Notes: a model not told the origin generated them from the letters alone. A stretch of DNA of 64,000 bases from Burkholderia ubonensis (GCF_001718695.1 NZ_CP013420.1:310001-374000); one strand, 5' to 3'. Counted from the stretch's first letter, positions 9,471 to 19,027 are shown. Program-made: numbers and translations.

Positions 9471-10883
9471 ATGCAAGTCCAATCGATGCATTTCAAGGCG
9501 CGCGCCGGCCAGAAGCTGGCCGACCAGCGCCTGCAGCAGAACCTGAAGAAGCTGTCGACGAAGTTCGTGTCCGCGCGGGCCGACGCGATGACGCAGATCG
9601 ACTTCCCGGCGACGCGCGCGGCGCTCAAGGCGCGCCGCAATCGCGCGCTCGAGAACCTCGACGCGTGGCTCGAAGCGTTCGAGCGCGAGGCGACGCGCCG
9701 CGGCACGACGGTGCTGTTCGCCGAAACGACGGCCGACGCCGCGCGCCTCGTCGCCGACATCGCGCGCCGTCACGACGTGAAGAAGGTGATCAAGACCAAG
9801 TCGATGGTGTCGGAGGAGATGCGCCTGAACGAGGTGCTCGGCCAGATGGGCGTGCAGTCGATCGAGACGGATCTCGGCGAGTACATCCTGCAGATCAACG
9901 ACAACGAGCCGCCGAGCCACATCATCGCGCCCGTCGTGCACAAGGACAAGGACGAGATCGCCGACCTGTTCGCGCGCACCCATCACCGCGAGCGCCTCAC
10001 CGAGATTCCCGACATGACGCGCGAGGCGCGCGAGGTGCTGCGTCCGCACTTCCTGTCGGCCGACATGGGCGTGACGGGCGGCAACTTCGTGATTGCCGAG
10101 ACGGGCTCGGTCGCGCTCGTCACGAACGAGGGCAACGAGGGGATGTGCACGGTAATGCCGCGCGTGCACGTCGCGGTGACCGGCATCGAGAAGGTGCTGC
10201 CGACGCTCGAGGATCTCGCGACCGCGATGCGCCTGCTGCCGCGCTCGGCGACCGGCCAGAAGACGTCGAACTACTTCTCGCTGCTGACCGGGCCGCGCGG
10301 GCCGGGCGACGAGGACGGTCCGGAGCACATGTACGTGGTGCTCGTCGACGGCGGCCGCACCGGCCTCATCGGCGGCGAATTCCAGGAGATGCTGCGCTGC
10401 ATCCGCTGCGGCGCCTGCATGAACCATTGCCCCGTGTATCAGAAGGTCGGCGGCCACGCCTACGGCTGGGTCTATCCGGGGCCGATGGGGTCGGTGCTGA
10501 CGCCGAGCTACGTCGGCCTCGACCGCGCGCTCGACCTGCCGCAGGCGGCGACGCTGTGCGGCGAGTGCGACAGCGTCTGCCCGGTCGGGATCCCGCTGTC
10601 GCACCTGCTGCGCACGCTGCGCGAGAAGCAGGTCGAGCGCCGCCTGCGGCCGTGGCGCGAACGCGCGGCGCTGGCCGCGTGGGGCTTCGCCGCGCGCCGC
10701 CCGACGCTTTATGCGCTGACGACGAAACTCGCGGTGCGCATCCTCGAGCGGCTCGGCGGCGGGGGCGGCATGCTGCGGCGCCTGCCGATGATGGGCGGCT
10801 GGATGGCGACGCGCGATCTGCCGGCGCCGACCGGGCGCACGTTCCGCGAGCTGTACGCCGCGTCGCGCAGCCATCTCGGCTGA
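9471..10883 (+). CDS. lutB: LutB/LldF family L-lactate oxidation iron-sulfur protein
   Basis: A 470-residue protein with an N-terminal LUD domain (about 70-310, with the conserved GVTGGNFVIAETG segment) and a ferredoxin-like region carrying two 4Fe-4S motifs: C-I-R-C-G-A-C-M-N-H-C-P near residue 310 and C-G-E-C-D-S-V-C-P near 365. It probably transfers electrons from L-lactate to the quinone pool together with LutA and LutC. The ATG at 9471 is used; another at 9486 is in frame. It is the last gene of this short operon. Confidence 0.93.
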   Translation: MQVQSMHFKARAGQKLADQRLQQNLKKLSTKFVSARADAMTQIDFPATRAALKARRNRALENLDAWLEAFEREATRRGTTVLFAETTADAARLVADIARRHDVKKVIKTKSMVSEEMRLNEVLGQMGVQSIETDLGEYILQINDNEPPSHIIAPVVHKDKDEIADLFARTHHRERLTEIPDMTREAREVLRPHFLSADMGVTGGNFVIAETGSVALVTNEGNEGMCTVMPRVHVAVTGIEKVLPTLEDLATAMRLLPRSATGQKTSNYFSLLTGPRGPGDEDGPEHMYVVLVDGGRTGLIGGEFQEMLRCIRCGACMNHCPVYQKVGGHAYGWVYPGPMGSVLTPSYVGLDRALDLPQAATLCGECDSVCPVGIPLSHLLRTLREKQVERRLRPWRERAALAAWGFAARRPTLYALTTKLAVRILERLGGGGGMLRRLPMMGGWMATRDLPAPTGRTFRELYAASRSHLG

Positions 10884-10973
10884 ACGCCGCGCGACTGTTC
10901 ATCCGGCGGCAACACTGAGTTCACTATTTACGTATTTATCCTGATAGATGCGGTCTATAGAATCTGGCCTGTA

Positions 10974-10998
10974 GTCCCCGGGAGAGGGTTCCGGGGAC
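10974..10998 (+). promoter_or_regulatory. 8-bp leader hairpin before the small membrane-protein gene
   Basis: GTCCCCGG (10974-10981) and CCGGGGAC (10991-10998) form a perfect stem with a 9-base loop, ending 22 bases before the start codon and just before an AAGGAGG site. A TATAGAAT-like -10 box lies just upstream, near 10955-10963. With no T-run it is not a terminator; it could be an mRNA-stability or translation-control element. Confidence 0.5.
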
Positions 10999-11020
10999 GT
11001 CAGGTCAAGGAGGTCGCATC

Positions 11021-11248
11021 ATGAAAAAGACAATATCGATGTACTGGCCGTTGGCGATCGTCGTGCCGCTCGCGGCTGCCGCTTATCTGCATGCCGTCGG
11101 CGACGCGCCGTCGCGGGGGCCGCTCGCAGTGCACCAGGCATCCGCCGAGCTGGCGCGTGCCGTGTCGTTCGGGCTGGTCGGCGACGTGGCGAAGCCGTTG
11201 CCCGCCGCAGCCGGCAGCGTCGTGCTCGCCGCACCCAAGGCGCTTTGA
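11021..11248 (+). CDS. Small single-span membrane or exported protein, function unknown
   Basis: 75 residues beginning MKKTISMYWPLAIVVPLAAA, then a hydrophilic-to-Ala-rich tail. The N-terminus reads as an uncleaved signal anchor or a signal peptide. An AAGGAGGTC site at ideal spacing and an upstream -10-like box with a hairpin support a real gene, despite its size. No family recognised. It sits alone between lutB and the phosphatase gene. Confidence 0.7.
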   Translation: MKKTISMYWPLAIVVPLAAAAYLHAVGDAPSRGPLAVHQASAELARAVSFGLVGDVAKPLPAAAGSVVLAAPKAL

Positions 11249-11349
11249 CGCAGGTCGCCGTCGCGTGGCGCGACGGCGCGATTCCGGGCGCCTTTGTATA
11301 ATGGCGTGTTCTTCGTTTACGCGGTCCGCCGCGGCCTTCCGGTAGTGCG

Positions 11350-11832
11350 ATGACCCGCGTTGCGATCTGTTTCGTCTGTCTCGGCAACATCTGCCGTTCC
11401 CCGACCGCCGAGGGCGTGATGCGCCATCAGGTGGAAGCCGCCGGGCTGGCGGGCCGCATCGACGTCGATTCGGCCGGCACCGGCGACTGGCACGTGGGCG
11501 AGCCGCCCGACGCCCGTGCCCAGGCGGCAGCGCGCACGCGCGGCTACGACCTGTCGGCGCTGCGTGCGCGCCAGGTGAGCGCAGCCGATTTCGAGCGCTT
11601 CGACCTGCTGCTGGCGATGGACGAAGCCAATCTCGCGGAATTGCGCCGGCGCTGCCCCGAGCAGCATCGCGACAAGGTGCGGCTGTTGATGGAATTCGCG
11701 CCCGGTGCGGCGGCGTCCGAGGTCGCCGACCCGTATTTCGGCGGCGCGCAAGGCTTCGAGCAAGTGCTCGACCAGTGTGAAGCCGCGTGCCGCGGCTTGC
11801 TGGACACGCTGCGCCCGCGCGTGCCGCGCTGA
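11350..11832 (+). CDS. Low-molecular-weight protein-tyrosine phosphatase
   Basis: 160 residues with the LMW-PTP signature C-L-G-N-I-C-R-S (catalytic Cys10, Arg16 of the CX5R loop) and the general-acid motif D-P-Y-F-G-G near 125. It dephosphorylates tyrosine, in other bacteria often on capsule-synthesis kinases (Wzb type). No capsule genes are nearby; the position just before iscR appears common in this group. A TATAAT box (11297-11302) lies about 48 bases upstream. Confidence 0.92.
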   Translation: MTRVAICFVCLGNICRSPTAEGVMRHQVEAAGLAGRIDVDSAGTGDWHVGEPPDARAQAAARTRGYDLSALRARQVSAADFERFDLLLAMDEANLAELRRRCPEQHRDKVRLLMEFAPGAAASEVADPYFGGAQGFEQVLDQCEAACRGLLDTLRPRVPR

Positions 11833-11883
11833 CTTCGGCTGGTTTTCATTAACCGTTTCGCGAATACCCTGTCGAAGACAGGG

Positions 11884-11935
11884 ATACTTGACTAAAATCG
11901 TCAAATATTTATACTTGACCAAAATCGTCAAGATT
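11884..11935 (+). promoter_or_regulatory. Tandem type-1 IscR sites overlapping the isc promoter
   Basis: Two 25-base elements at 11884-11908 and 11911-11935, each beginning ATACTTGAC and containing AAAATCGTCAA, repeat with a 27-base period. They fit the type-1 IscR motif (ATA..YYGACTRWWWYAGTCRR..TAT). A promoter with TTGACT (11888-11893), a 16-base spacer and TATACT (11910-11915) lies inside them, so holo-IscR would block RNA polymerase directly. The first iscR codon is 20 bases after the second site. Confidence 0.88.
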
Positions 11936-11954
11936 GCAGTCCCCTGACACCACC

Positions 11955-12494
11955 ATGAGACTCACCACCAAAGGCCGTTTCGCCGTCACGGCGATGATTG
12001 ACTTGGCACTGCGCCAGGAGCAGGGCCCGGTGACGCTTGCAGGCATCAGCCAGCGCCAGCGGATTTCGCTCTCGTACCTCGAACAGCTGTTCGGCAAGCT
12101 GCGCAGACACGAAATCGTCGAGTCCGTGCGCGGGCCGGGCGGCGGCTACAACCTCGCGCGCCGCGCACAGGACGTCACCGTCGCCGACATCATCATCGCG
12201 GTCGACGAGCCGCTCGATGCCACGCAGTGCGGCGGCAAGGGCACGTGCGACGGCTCGAAGCAGCCCGATGGCCACTGCATGACGCACGAGCTGTGGGCGA
12301 CGCTCAACCAGAAAATGGTCGAATACCTCGATTCGGTATCGCTGCAGGATCTCGTCGATCAGCAGCGCACGCGCGAGGGCGCGCCCGCGGTGCTGCGCGA
12401 CCGGCGCGCGCCGGAGCCCGTCGCCGCGCCCGCCGAGCCGGTGCGCACGATGCCGCTCGGCCCGAATTCGGTGTTCAACATCGCAAGTTCGTGA
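11955..12494 (+). CDS. iscR: Fe-S cluster-sensing repressor IscR
   Basis: A 179-residue Rrf2-family regulator that represses the isc operon when it carries a [2Fe-2S] cluster. The winged helix occupies about residues 1-65 (MRLTTKGRFAVTAM, then SLSYLEQLFGKLR). Cluster ligands are visible as Cys92, Cys98 and Cys108 with His111. The C-terminal tail, from about 135, is longer and more Pro/Ala/Arg-rich than in E. coli (162 residues). The ATG at 11955 gives the canonical N-terminus. First gene of iscR-iscS-iscU-iscA-hscB-hscA-fdx-iscX, behind tandem IscR sites. Confidence 0.97.
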   Translation: MRLTTKGRFAVTAMIDLALRQEQGPVTLAGISQRQRISLSYLEQLFGKLRRHEIVESVRGPGGGYNLARRAQDVTVADIIIAVDEPLDATQCGGKGTCDGSKQPDGHCMTHELWATLNQKMVEYLDSVSLQDLVDQQRTREGAPAVLRDRRAPEPVAAPAEPVRTMPLGPNSVFNIASS

Positions 12495-12559
12495 GCGAGA
12501 AGCCAGCCCGCTGACACCCTATAACGCATAGTCCCTGCACAGAATACCCGGAGCGACAG

Positions 12560-13783
12560 ATGACCCAAGAGACTCTCCACCTGCCCATCTACATGGATTA
12601 CAGCGCGACGACGCCGGTCGATCCGCGCGTGGTCGACAAGATGGTGCCGTATCTGCGCGAGCAGTTCGGCAACCCGGCGTCGCGCAGCCACGCATACGGC
12701 TGGGACGCGGAGCGCGCAGTCGAAGAGGCGCGCGAGCAGGTGGCCGCACTCGTGAACGCCGATCCGCGCGAGATCATCTGGACGTCCGGCGCGACCGAAT
12801 CGGACAACCTCGCGATCAAGGGCGCCGCGAATTTCTACAAGGGCAAGGGCAAGCACATCGTCACGGTGAAGACCGAGCACAAGGCCGTGCTCGACACCTG
12901 CCGCGAGCTCGAGCGCGACGGCTTCGAAGTCACCTATCTGGACGTGAAGGAAGACGGTCTGGTCGACCTCGACGTGTTCAAGGCCGCGCTGCGCCCGGAC
13001 ACGATCCTCGTGTCGGTGATGCACGTGAACAACGAGATCGGCGTGATCCAGGACATCGAGACGATCGGCGAGATCTGCCGCGAGAAGGGCATCGTCTTCC
13101 ACGTCGACGCCGCGCAGGCGACCGGCAAGGTCGAGATCGACCTCGCGAAGCTGAAGGTCGACCTGATGTCGTTCTCGGCGCACAAGACCTACGGCCCGAA
13201 GGGCATCGGCGCGCTGTACGTGCGCCGCAAGCCGCGCGTGCGCATCGAGGCGCAGATGCACGGCGGCGGCCATGAGCGCGGGATGCGCTCGGGCACGCTG
13301 CCGACGCACCAGATCGTCGGCATGGGCGAGGCGTTCCGCATCGCCCGCGAAGAAATGGCGACCGAGAACGAGCGCGTGCGCATGCTGCGCGACAAGCTGC
13401 TGCGCGGCCTGTCGCAGATCGAGGAAACGTATGTGAACGGTGACATGGAGCACCGTATCCCGCATAACCTGAACATCAGCTTCAACTTCGTCGAAGGCGA
13501 GTCGCTGATCATGGCGATCAAGGACGTCGCGGTGTCGTCCGGCTCCGCGTGCACGTCGGCGTCGCTGGAGCCGTCGTACGTGCTGCGTGCGCTCGGCCGC
13601 AACGACGAGCTCGCGCACAGCTCGATCCGCTTCACGGTCGGCCGCTTCACGACGGAGCAGGAGGTGGACTACGTGGTCAATCTGCTGAACAGCAAGATCG
13701 CGAAGCTGCGCGAACTGTCGCCGCTTTGGGAAATGCACCAGGAAGGCATCGATCTGTCGACGATCGAATGGGCCGCGCACTGA
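12560..13783 (+). CDS. iscS: Cysteine desulfurase IscS
   Basis: PLP-dependent enzyme of 407 residues that takes sulfur from cysteine and hands persulfide to IscU and other acceptors. Visible are the N-terminal [14 protein letters not shown], the PLP lysine in [10 protein letters not shown] near residue 209 and the catalytic Cys331 in S-G-S-A-C-T-S. The length matches the IscS group rather than NifS or SufS. It follows iscR by 65 bases. Confidence 0.97.
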   Translation: MTQETLHLPIYMDYSATTPVDPRVVDKMVPYLREQFGNPASRSHAYGWDAERAVEEAREQVAALVNADPREIIWTSGATESDNLAIKGAANFYKGKGKHIVTVKTEHKAVLDTCRELERDGFEVTYLDVKEDGLVDLDVFKAALRPDTILVSVMHVNNEIGVIQDIETIGEICREKGIVFHVDAAQATGKVEIDLAKLKVDLMSFSAHKTYGPKGIGALYVRRKPRVRIEAQMHGGGHERGMRSGTLPTHQIVGMGEAFRIAREEMATENERVRMLRDKLLRGLSQIEETYVNGDMEHRIPHNLNISFNFVEGESLIMAIKDVAVSSGSACTSASLEPSYVLRALGRNDELAHSSIRFTVGRFTTEQEVDYVVNLLNSKIAKLRELSPLWEMHQEGIDLSTIEWAAH

Positions 13784-13851
13784 ACACTGCATTGAATGCA
13801 CACGCGGGCGGATTGGCGCACGCAGACGTAACGAGTCAAGGAGTCTGAGTC

Positions 13852-14259
13852 ATGTCTTACAGCAACAAGGTTCTGGATCACTACGAAAACCCGCGTAACG
13901 TCGGCTCGTTCGCGAAGGACGACGACGCGGTCGGCACCGGCATGGTGGGCGCGCCGGCCTGCGGCGACGTGATGAAGCTGCAGATTCGCGTCGGCGCGGA
14001 CGGCGTGATCGAAGACGCGAAGTTCAAGACCTACGGTTGCGGTTCGGCGATCGCGTCGAGCTCGCTCGTGACCGAATGGGTGAAGGGCAAGACGCTCGAC
14101 GAGGCGCTTTCGATCAAGAACACGCAGATCGCCGAGGAACTGGCGCTGCCGCCGGTGAAGATTCACTGTTCGATCCTTGCCGAAGACGCGATCAAGGCGG
14201 CCGTGGCCGACTACAAGAAGCGTCACGACGTCAAGGAAGGCGATCAGGCAGCCGCCTGA
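13852..14259 (+). CDS. iscU: Fe-S cluster assembly scaffold IscU
   Basis: A 135-residue scaffold on which [2Fe-2S] clusters are built. The three conserved ligand cysteines are in G-A-P-A-C-G-D (about 37), Y-G-C-G-S-A (about 63) and K-I-H-C-S (about 106). The L-P-P-V-K motif recognised by HscA lies just before the last Cys. An AAGGAGTC site precedes the ATG. Confidence 0.97.
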   Translation: MSYSNKVLDHYENPRNVGSFAKDDDAVGTGMVGAPACGDVMKLQIRVGADGVIEDAKFKTYGCGSAIASSSLVTEWVKGKTLDEALSIKNTQIAEELALPPVKIHCSILAEDAIKAAVADYKKRHDVKEGDQAAA

Positions 14260-14322
14260 GCGGAATCGAGCGACCAGCTGGAACGCCGCGCACCGCGATC
14301 GGCGCGCGGCGGCAAGGACATC

Positions 14323-14646
14323 ATGGCAATTACACTGACCGAAAAAGCAGCGCAGCACGTCCAGAAGTATCTGGTCCGGCGCGGCAAGGGGCTGGGCCTG
14401 CGGCTCGGCGTTCGCACGACCGGGTGCTCGGGCCTCGCGTACAAGCTCGAGTATGTCGATGACCTCGCGCCCGAGGATCAGGTGTTCGAAAGCCATGGCG
14501 TGAAGGTCGTCGTCGATCCGAAGAGCCTTGCGTACATCGACGGCACCGAGCTCGATTTCGCGCGCGAGGGCCTGAACGAAGGGTTCAAGTTCAACAACCC
14601 GAACGTGAAGGACGAGTGCGGCTGCGGCGAATCGTTCCGCGTGTGA
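14323..14646 (+). CDS. iscA: Iron-sulfur cluster assembly protein IscA
   Basis: A 107-residue A-type carrier with the three invariant cysteines: T-T-G-C-S-G-L-A-Y near residue 35 and C-G-C-G-E-S-F at the C-terminus. It acts in [4Fe-4S] maturation or as a cluster carrier. It lies between iscU and hscB in the isc operon. Confidence 0.96.
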   Translation: MAITLTEKAAQHVQKYLVRRGKGLGLRLGVRTTGCSGLAYKLEYVDDLAPEDQVFESHGVKVVVDPKSLAYIDGTELDFAREGLNEGFKFNNPNVKDECGCGESFRV

Positions 14647-14741
14647 CGCGGGATGCCGCGCGAAGCGGGCAACAGGCGGCGCGTGCCGCCTTTTTAATGC
14701 GCGGCGAATGCCCGCGCGACGAATCGGAATTGAACGCGACG

Positions 14742-15269
14742 ATGGTCTCGCTGAAAGACAGCCACTTCGACCTGTTTCACCTGCCGGCGCAGTTCGCGCT
14801 CGACGACGCGGCGCTCGACGCCGCTTACCGGACCGTGCAGACGCAGGTGCATCCCGACCGCTTCGCGGCGGCCGGCGACGCGCAAAAGCGCATCGCGATG
14901 CAGTGGGCGACGCGGGCGAACGAGGCATACCGGACGCTGCGCGATCCGCTGAAACGCGCCACCTACCTGCTGTCGCTGCGCGGCGTGGATATCGGCGCGG
15001 AAAACAATACCGCGATGGAACCGGCGTTCCTGATGCAGCAGATGGAGTGGCGCGAAGGCATCGAGGATGCCGCGGCCGCGCGCAACGTCGACGCGCTCGA
15101 TGCGCTGCTCGCCGAGCTGCGTGACGAAAAGCGCGCGCGCCTCGAGCGCCTCGGCACGCTGCTCGACAGCGGCGCCGACCAGGCCGCCGCCGAGGCCGTG
15201 CGCCAGCTGATGTTCATCGAGCGGGTCGCGTCGGAAGTGGGCGCGCAGATCGAGCGTCTCGAAACTTAA
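14742..15269 (+). CDS. hscB: Co-chaperone HscB
   Basis: A 175-residue J-type co-chaperone that brings IscU to HscA and stimulates its ATPase. The N-terminal J domain (about 1-75) has the H-P-D motif in VHPDRF near residue 38; the C-terminal three-helix domain binds IscU. The ATG at 14742 gives the family N-terminus ([15 protein letters not shown]); the frame stays open upstream to 14616 but that sequence is not conserved-looking. Confidence 0.95.
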   Translation: MVSLKDSHFDLFHLPAQFALDDAALDAAYRTVQTQVHPDRFAAAGDAQKRIAMQWATRANEAYRTLRDPLKRATYLLSLRGVDIGAENNTAMEPAFLMQQMEWREGIEDAAAARNVDALDALLAELRDEKRARLERLGTLLDSGADQAAAEAVRQLMFIERVASEVGAQIERLET

Positions 15270-15323
15270 CCGCGTGCCTTGCGGCACGCGCAGCAAACGG
15301 GCCGAGCGCCCGAACGAACCAAG

Positions 15324-17195
15324 ATGGCTTTACTGCAAATTTCCGAACCGGGCATGGCGCCGGCGCCGCACCAGCGGCGACTCGCCGTCGGGATCGATCT
15401 CGGCACGACGAATTCGCTCGTCGCGGCCGTGCGCAACAGCGTGCCCGAAGTGCTGCCGGACGAAGCCGGCCGCGTGCTGCTGCCGTCGGTGGTGCGTTAC
15501 CTCGAGAAGGGCGGCCGCCGCATCGGCCACGACGCGAAGGAACAGGCCGCGACCGACCCGCGCAACACGATCGTGTCGGTCAAGCGCTTCATGGGCCGCG
15601 GCAAGGCCGAAGTCGAGGGCGCGGCGAACGCGCCGTACGAATTCGTCGACGCGCCGGGCATGGTGCAGATTCGCACCGTCGACGGCGTGAAGAGCCCGGT
15701 CGAGGTGTCGGCCGAGATTCTCGCGACGCTGCGCTATCGCGCGGAAGACACGCTCGGCGACGAGCTGGTCGGCGCTGTGATCACGGTGCCCGCGTACTTC
15801 GACGACGCGCAGCGCCAGGCGACCAAGGACGCCGCGCGTCTCGCGGGCCTGAACGTGCTGCGCCTGCTGAACGAGCCGACCGCGGCGGCGATCGCCTACG
15901 GCCTCGATAACGCTGCCGAAGGCCTGTACGCGGTCTACGACCTCGGCGGCGGCACGTTCGACCTGTCGATCCTGAAGCTGACGAAGGGCGTGTTCGAAGT
16001 GCTCGCAGCGGGCGGCGATTCGGCGCTCGGCGGCGACGATTTCGATCATGCGCTGTTCGGCCATGTGCTCGCGCAGGCCGGGATCGATGCGAACACGCTC
16101 GCGCCCGAGGACGTGCGCCTGCTGCTCGACCGCGTGCGGCTGCTCAAGGAAGCGCTGTCCGCGGCGCCGCAGGCGTCGCTCGACGTGACGCTGTCGAGCG
16201 GCGCGCATCTGGTGCAGACGGTTACGCACGATGCGTTCGCCGCGCTCGTCGAGCCGCTCGTGCAGCGCACGCTGACGCCGACCCGCAAGGCGCTGCGCGA
16301 CGCGCAGGTCACGCCGGCCGACATCAAGGGCGTGGTGCTCGTCGGCGGCGCGACGCGCATGCCGGTGATCCGCGACGACGCGGTCGCGAAGCATTTCGGC
16401 CAGCCGCCGCTCGTGAATCTCGATCCGGATCAGGTCGTCGCGCTCGGCGCGGCGATCCAGGCTGACCTGCTCGCCGGCAATCGCGGCGGCGGCGACGACT
16501 GGCTGCTGCTTGACGTGATTCCGCTGTCGCTCGGCGTGGAGACGATGGGCGGCCTCGTCGAGAAGATCATCCCGCGCAATTCGACGATCCCGATCGCGCG
16601 CGCGCAGGAATTCACGACCTTCAAGGACGGCCAGACCGCGATGGCGATCCACGTCGTGCAGGGCGAGCGCGAGCTCGTCGCCGACTGCCGGTCGCTCGCG
16701 CGTTTCGAGCTGCGCGGCATCCCGCCGATGACGGCCGGCGCGGCGCGGATTCGCGTGACCTATCAGGTCGACGCGGACGGCCTGCTGTCGGTGTTCGCGC
16801 GCGAACAGCATTCGGGCGTCGAGGCGTCGGTCGTCGTGAAGCCGTCGTACGGTCTCGCCGACGACGACATCGCGAAGATGCTCGAAGAGAGCTTCAAGAC
16901 CGCCGAGATCGACATGCGGGCACGCGCGTTGCGCGAGGCGCAGGTCGAGGCCGAGCGGATGATCGAGGCGACGGAAGCCGCGCTCGCCGCCGACGGCGAG
17001 CTGCTCGACGCCGCGGAGCGCGCGGAAGTCGATGCGCGCGTGGCGGCGCTGCGCACGGTTGCGCAGGGTGACGATACCGACGCGATCGAAGCGGCGACCA
17101 AGGCGCTGGCCGAAGGCACCGACGAATTCGCCGCGCGCCGGATGGACAAGAGCATCAAGCGCGCGCTGGCGGGCCGCCGGCTCGACGAGATCTGA
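15324..17195 (+). CDS. hscA: Fe-S protein maturation chaperone HscA
   Basis: A 623-residue specialised Hsp70 that drives cluster release from IscU. It shows the Hsp70 phosphate-binding motif G-I-D-L-G-T-T-N-S near residue 27, the D-L-G-G-G-T-F-D signature near 208, the G-G-A-T-R-M-P signature near 345 and a C-terminal substrate-binding domain. The ATG at 15324 is preferred; the frame extends 15 codons upstream without support. It is co-directional with hscB, 54 bases before, and fdx, 87 after. Confidence 0.96.
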   Translation: MALLQISEPGMAPAPHQRRLAVGIDLGTTNSLVAAVRNSVPEVLPDEAGRVLLPSVVRYLEKGGRRIGHDAKEQAATDPRNTIVSVKRFMGRGKAEVEGAANAPYEFVDAPGMVQIRTVDGVKSPVEVSAEILATLRYRAEDTLGDELVGAVITVPAYFDDAQRQATKDAARLAGLNVLRLLNEPTAAAIAYGLDNAAEGLYAVYDLGGGTFDLSILKLTKGVFEVLAAGGDSALGGDDFDHALFGHVLAQAGIDANTLAPEDVRLLLDRVRLLKEALSAAPQASLDVTLSSGAHLVQTVTHDAFAALVEPLVQRTLTPTRKALRDAQVTPADIKGVVLVGGATRMPVIRDDAVAKHFGQPPLVNLDPDQVVALGAAIQADLLAGNRGGGDDWLLLDVIPLSLGVETMGGLVEKIIPRNSTIPIARAQEFTTFKDGQTAMAIHVVQGERELVADCRSLARFELRGIPPMTAGAARIRVTYQVDADGLLSVFAREQHSGVEASVVVKPSYGLADDDIAKMLEESFKTAEIDMRARALREAQVEAERMIEATEAALAADGELLDAAERAEVDARVAALRTVAQGDDTDAIEAATKALAEGTDEFAARRMDKSIKRALAGRRLDEI

Positions 17196-17282
17196 ACGAA
17201 GGACTTGCACGCCGGCCATCGACGGCCGGCGTTATGATGAATCGTGCGGCGCAAGTTGCCGCACCTGACTGACGGAACGGAC

Positions 17283-17624
17283 ATGCCTCAACTGGTGGTG
17301 CTGCCTCACGTCGAACTGTGCCCGGAAGGCGCGGTGATCGACGCGACGCCCGGCAAGAGTATCTGCGACAACCTGCTCGACAACGGCATCGAGATCGAGC
17401 ACGCATGCGAGAAGTCGTGCGCATGCACGACGTGCCACGTGGTGATCCGCGAGGGCTTCAACGATCTGGAGCCGTCCGAGGAGGACGAGGACGACCTGCT
17501 CGACAAGGCGTGGGGCCTCGAGCCGACGTCGCGTCTGTCGTGCCAGGCGATCGTGCAGGAAGATTCGGACCTGGTGGTCGAGATTCCGAAGTACTCGATC
17601 AACCACGCGAAGGAAAATCACTGA
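17283..17624 (+). CDS. fdx: ISC-system [2Fe-2S] ferredoxin
   Basis: A 113-residue adrenodoxin-type ferredoxin that supplies electrons to IscS/IscU cluster assembly. The cluster ligands are in C-E-K-S-C-A-C-T-T-C (the spacing C-x5-C-x2-C, about residues 42-51) and in R-L-S-C-Q-A near 88. An acidic loop (E-P-S-E-E-D-E-D-D) near 67 is typical of isc ferredoxins. Confidence 0.96.
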   Translation: MPQLVVLPHVELCPEGAVIDATPGKSICDNLLDNGIEIEHACEKSCACTTCHVVIREGFNDLEPSEEDEDDLLDKAWGLEPTSRLSCQAIVQEDSDLVVEIPKYSINHAKENH

Positions 17625-17643
17625 CAGGAACAGGAGGCAGGCG

Positions 17644-17853
17644 ATGAAATGGACCGATTCGCGCGAGATCGCGATCGCGCTGGCGGACAAGCATCCGGAC
17701 ATCGATCCGCAGCGGATCAATTTCGTCGACCTGCGCCAGTGGGTGCTCGAACTCGACGGCTTCGACGATGATCCGAAGCATTCCGGCGAGAAGATCCTCG
17801 AAGCGATCCAGGCGCACTGGATCGACGAATCCGACTTCGACGAAGAAGACTGA
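17644..17853 (+). CDS. iscX: IscX, acidic Fe-S assembly modulator
   Basis: A 69-residue acidic protein of the IscX/YfhJ family, which binds iron and IscS and tunes desulfurase activity. It starts MKWTDSREIAIAL and ends in the acidic WIDESDFDEED. An AGGAGGCAGGCG region precedes the ATG. Last gene of the isc operon, before a strong terminator. Confidence 0.95.
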   Translation: MKWTDSREIAIALADKHPDIDPQRINFVDLRQWVLELDGFDDDPKHSGEKILEAIQAHWIDESDFDEED

Positions 17854-17881
17854 GCGTCGTTAAACCGTCGCCCGCCCATGC

Positions 17882-17914
17882 AAAAAGGCTCGTGAATCCT
17901 CACGAGCCTTTTTT
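17882..17914. terminator. Bidirectional intrinsic terminator after iscX
   Basis: A 14-bp stem (AAAAAGGCTCGTGA with TCACGAGCCTTTTT) and a 4-base loop, with an A-run on one side and a T-run on the other. It ends the isc operon and the converging glycine-zipper gene. Confidence 0.95.
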
Positions 17915-17962
17915 CGTTTCAGCGCGACGGCGCGGGTGACCGTGCCGCGTTACGTGCCGACG

Positions 17963-18691
17963 TTACGCGCCGACCAGCGTACCGTTCTCGATCCGCACGC
18001 GCTGCCCTTGGCCGAACGGCGGCGGGTTGTGGTACGTGAACGTGCGGGTCGTGCCGTTCTGCATCTGCACCTGCACCTGATAGTCGGTTTCGCTGCGGAC
18101 CTGTTTCTCGACCTGGTTGCCCGCGAGGCCGCCGCCAAGTGCGCCGAGCAGCGTCATCGCGGTACGGCCGTTGCCGTGACCGAACTGGTTGCCGAGCAGG
18201 CCGCCCGCCGCCGCGCCGCCCACTGCGCCAATGCCCGTACTCTGGCCCGGCGTGCGCACCTGGTTGATCGCGACGACCGTGCCGCACGTCTGGCAATAGG
18301 CCGGCTGCGCGGGCGCGCCCGACTGCTGCGCATACTGCGGCGGCTGCGGCGCCGGGGCACGGCGGTGGTGCGTGGCCGCCGGGCGCGGAGCCGGCTTCGG
18401 CTCGGCCTGCGCGAGGGCCTTTTGCTGCTCGGCCTTCTGCTGCGCCGCTTCCTGCTCGGCTTGCGCGGCACGCGCGGCGCTGGCCGCCGCCGCCGTATCG
18501 ACGGCCGGCTGCGAGGCAATCAGCGCTGCCTGCGTCTGGCCGTTCTGCGCGTCGCCGCTGGTGGCCTTCGGGAACAGGCCGGTGACGGCCGCCGTCGCCG
18601 CGAGGCTCGCGATGATGACGGCGCCCGCCGCGGTCGCGACGAGCGGGTGGAGGCGTTGCTTTTGCGGCGTGGTTTGATTCTGGTTGTCCAT
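17963..18691 (-). CDS. Glycine-zipper 2TM domain protein, envelope-associated
   Basis: 242 residues. A single N-terminal membrane span (about 17-40) is followed by an Ala/Gln/Glu-rich coiled-coil-like region (about 65-110) and a Pro-rich stretch. The conserved glycine-zipper domain is near 155-190 (IGAVGGAAAGGLLGNQFG and LLGALGGGLAGNQ), then a short beta-rich tail. The domain is the SlyB/OmpA-associated type found in many proteobacterial envelope proteins; the exact role is unknown. The start at 18691 follows GGAGAAGAAT. It is a single gene convergent with iscX. Confidence 0.85.
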   Translation of the reverse strand: MDNQNQTTPQKQRLHPLVATAAGAVIIASLAATAAVTGLFPKATSGDAQNGQTQAALIASQPAVDTAAAASAARAAQAEQEAAQQKAEQQKALAQAEPKPAPRPAATHHRRAPAPQPPQYAQQSGAPAQPAYCQTCGTVVAINQVRTPGQSTGIGAVGGAAAGGLLGNQFGHGNGRTAMTLLGALGGGLAGNQVEKQVRSETDYQVQVQMQNGTTRTFTYHNPPPFGQGQRVRIENGTLVGA

Positions 18692-19027
18692 ATTCTTCTC
18701 CGGTGTCGATTCGGCCGGCAATAGCGCGGCGGCCGGATCCCACGCTCGGGAGCGATCGGACGTGGCGTGCGATGCCGCGTTCCGGTCCCGTGGTCATGCG
18801 TGGTGACGCAACAGGAGTGTCGTCGACGCGCGCTGCGCGCACCGTATCAAGGTGTAACCAATTGAAGCAGCGCGTTGGCGGCCGATCTCGGGAAAACCCG
18901 AGGCAAGCCGTCGCGGCGAGGAAATAAAACGGGGAGGGAGCGAATGCCGGCGAGCGCCGGCAGGCGGGATTTACGCGCGGTTACAAAGCCGTCGCCTGCG
19001 CGCCGCAGGGCGCGCAGGCGAAGCGGA
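18692..19027. other. Spacer between lysS and the glycine-zipper gene
   Basis: 336 bases with no credible gene. It holds a GCCGGC-GAGC-GCCGGC hairpin (18946-18961) and, close to the lysS stop, the 10-bp hairpin listed separately. The promoter of the glycine-zipper gene must lie at the left edge but no clear boxes were seen. Confidence 0.5.
18993..19020 (-). terminator. Hairpin directly after lysS, possible terminator
   Basis: CGCCTGCGCG (18993-19002) pairs with CGCGCAGGCG (19011-19020), 8 bases past the lysS stop. The downstream minus-strand sequence has only a short T-rich stretch, so this is a weaker terminator candidate than the others here. Confidence 0.45.

Noticed and set aside
7722..10874. 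A 1050-residue minus-strand protein over lutAB and the IclR gene
   Set aside because: The first 750 residues are the antisense shadow of lutAB (Arg/Ala/His-rich); only the IclR part is real.
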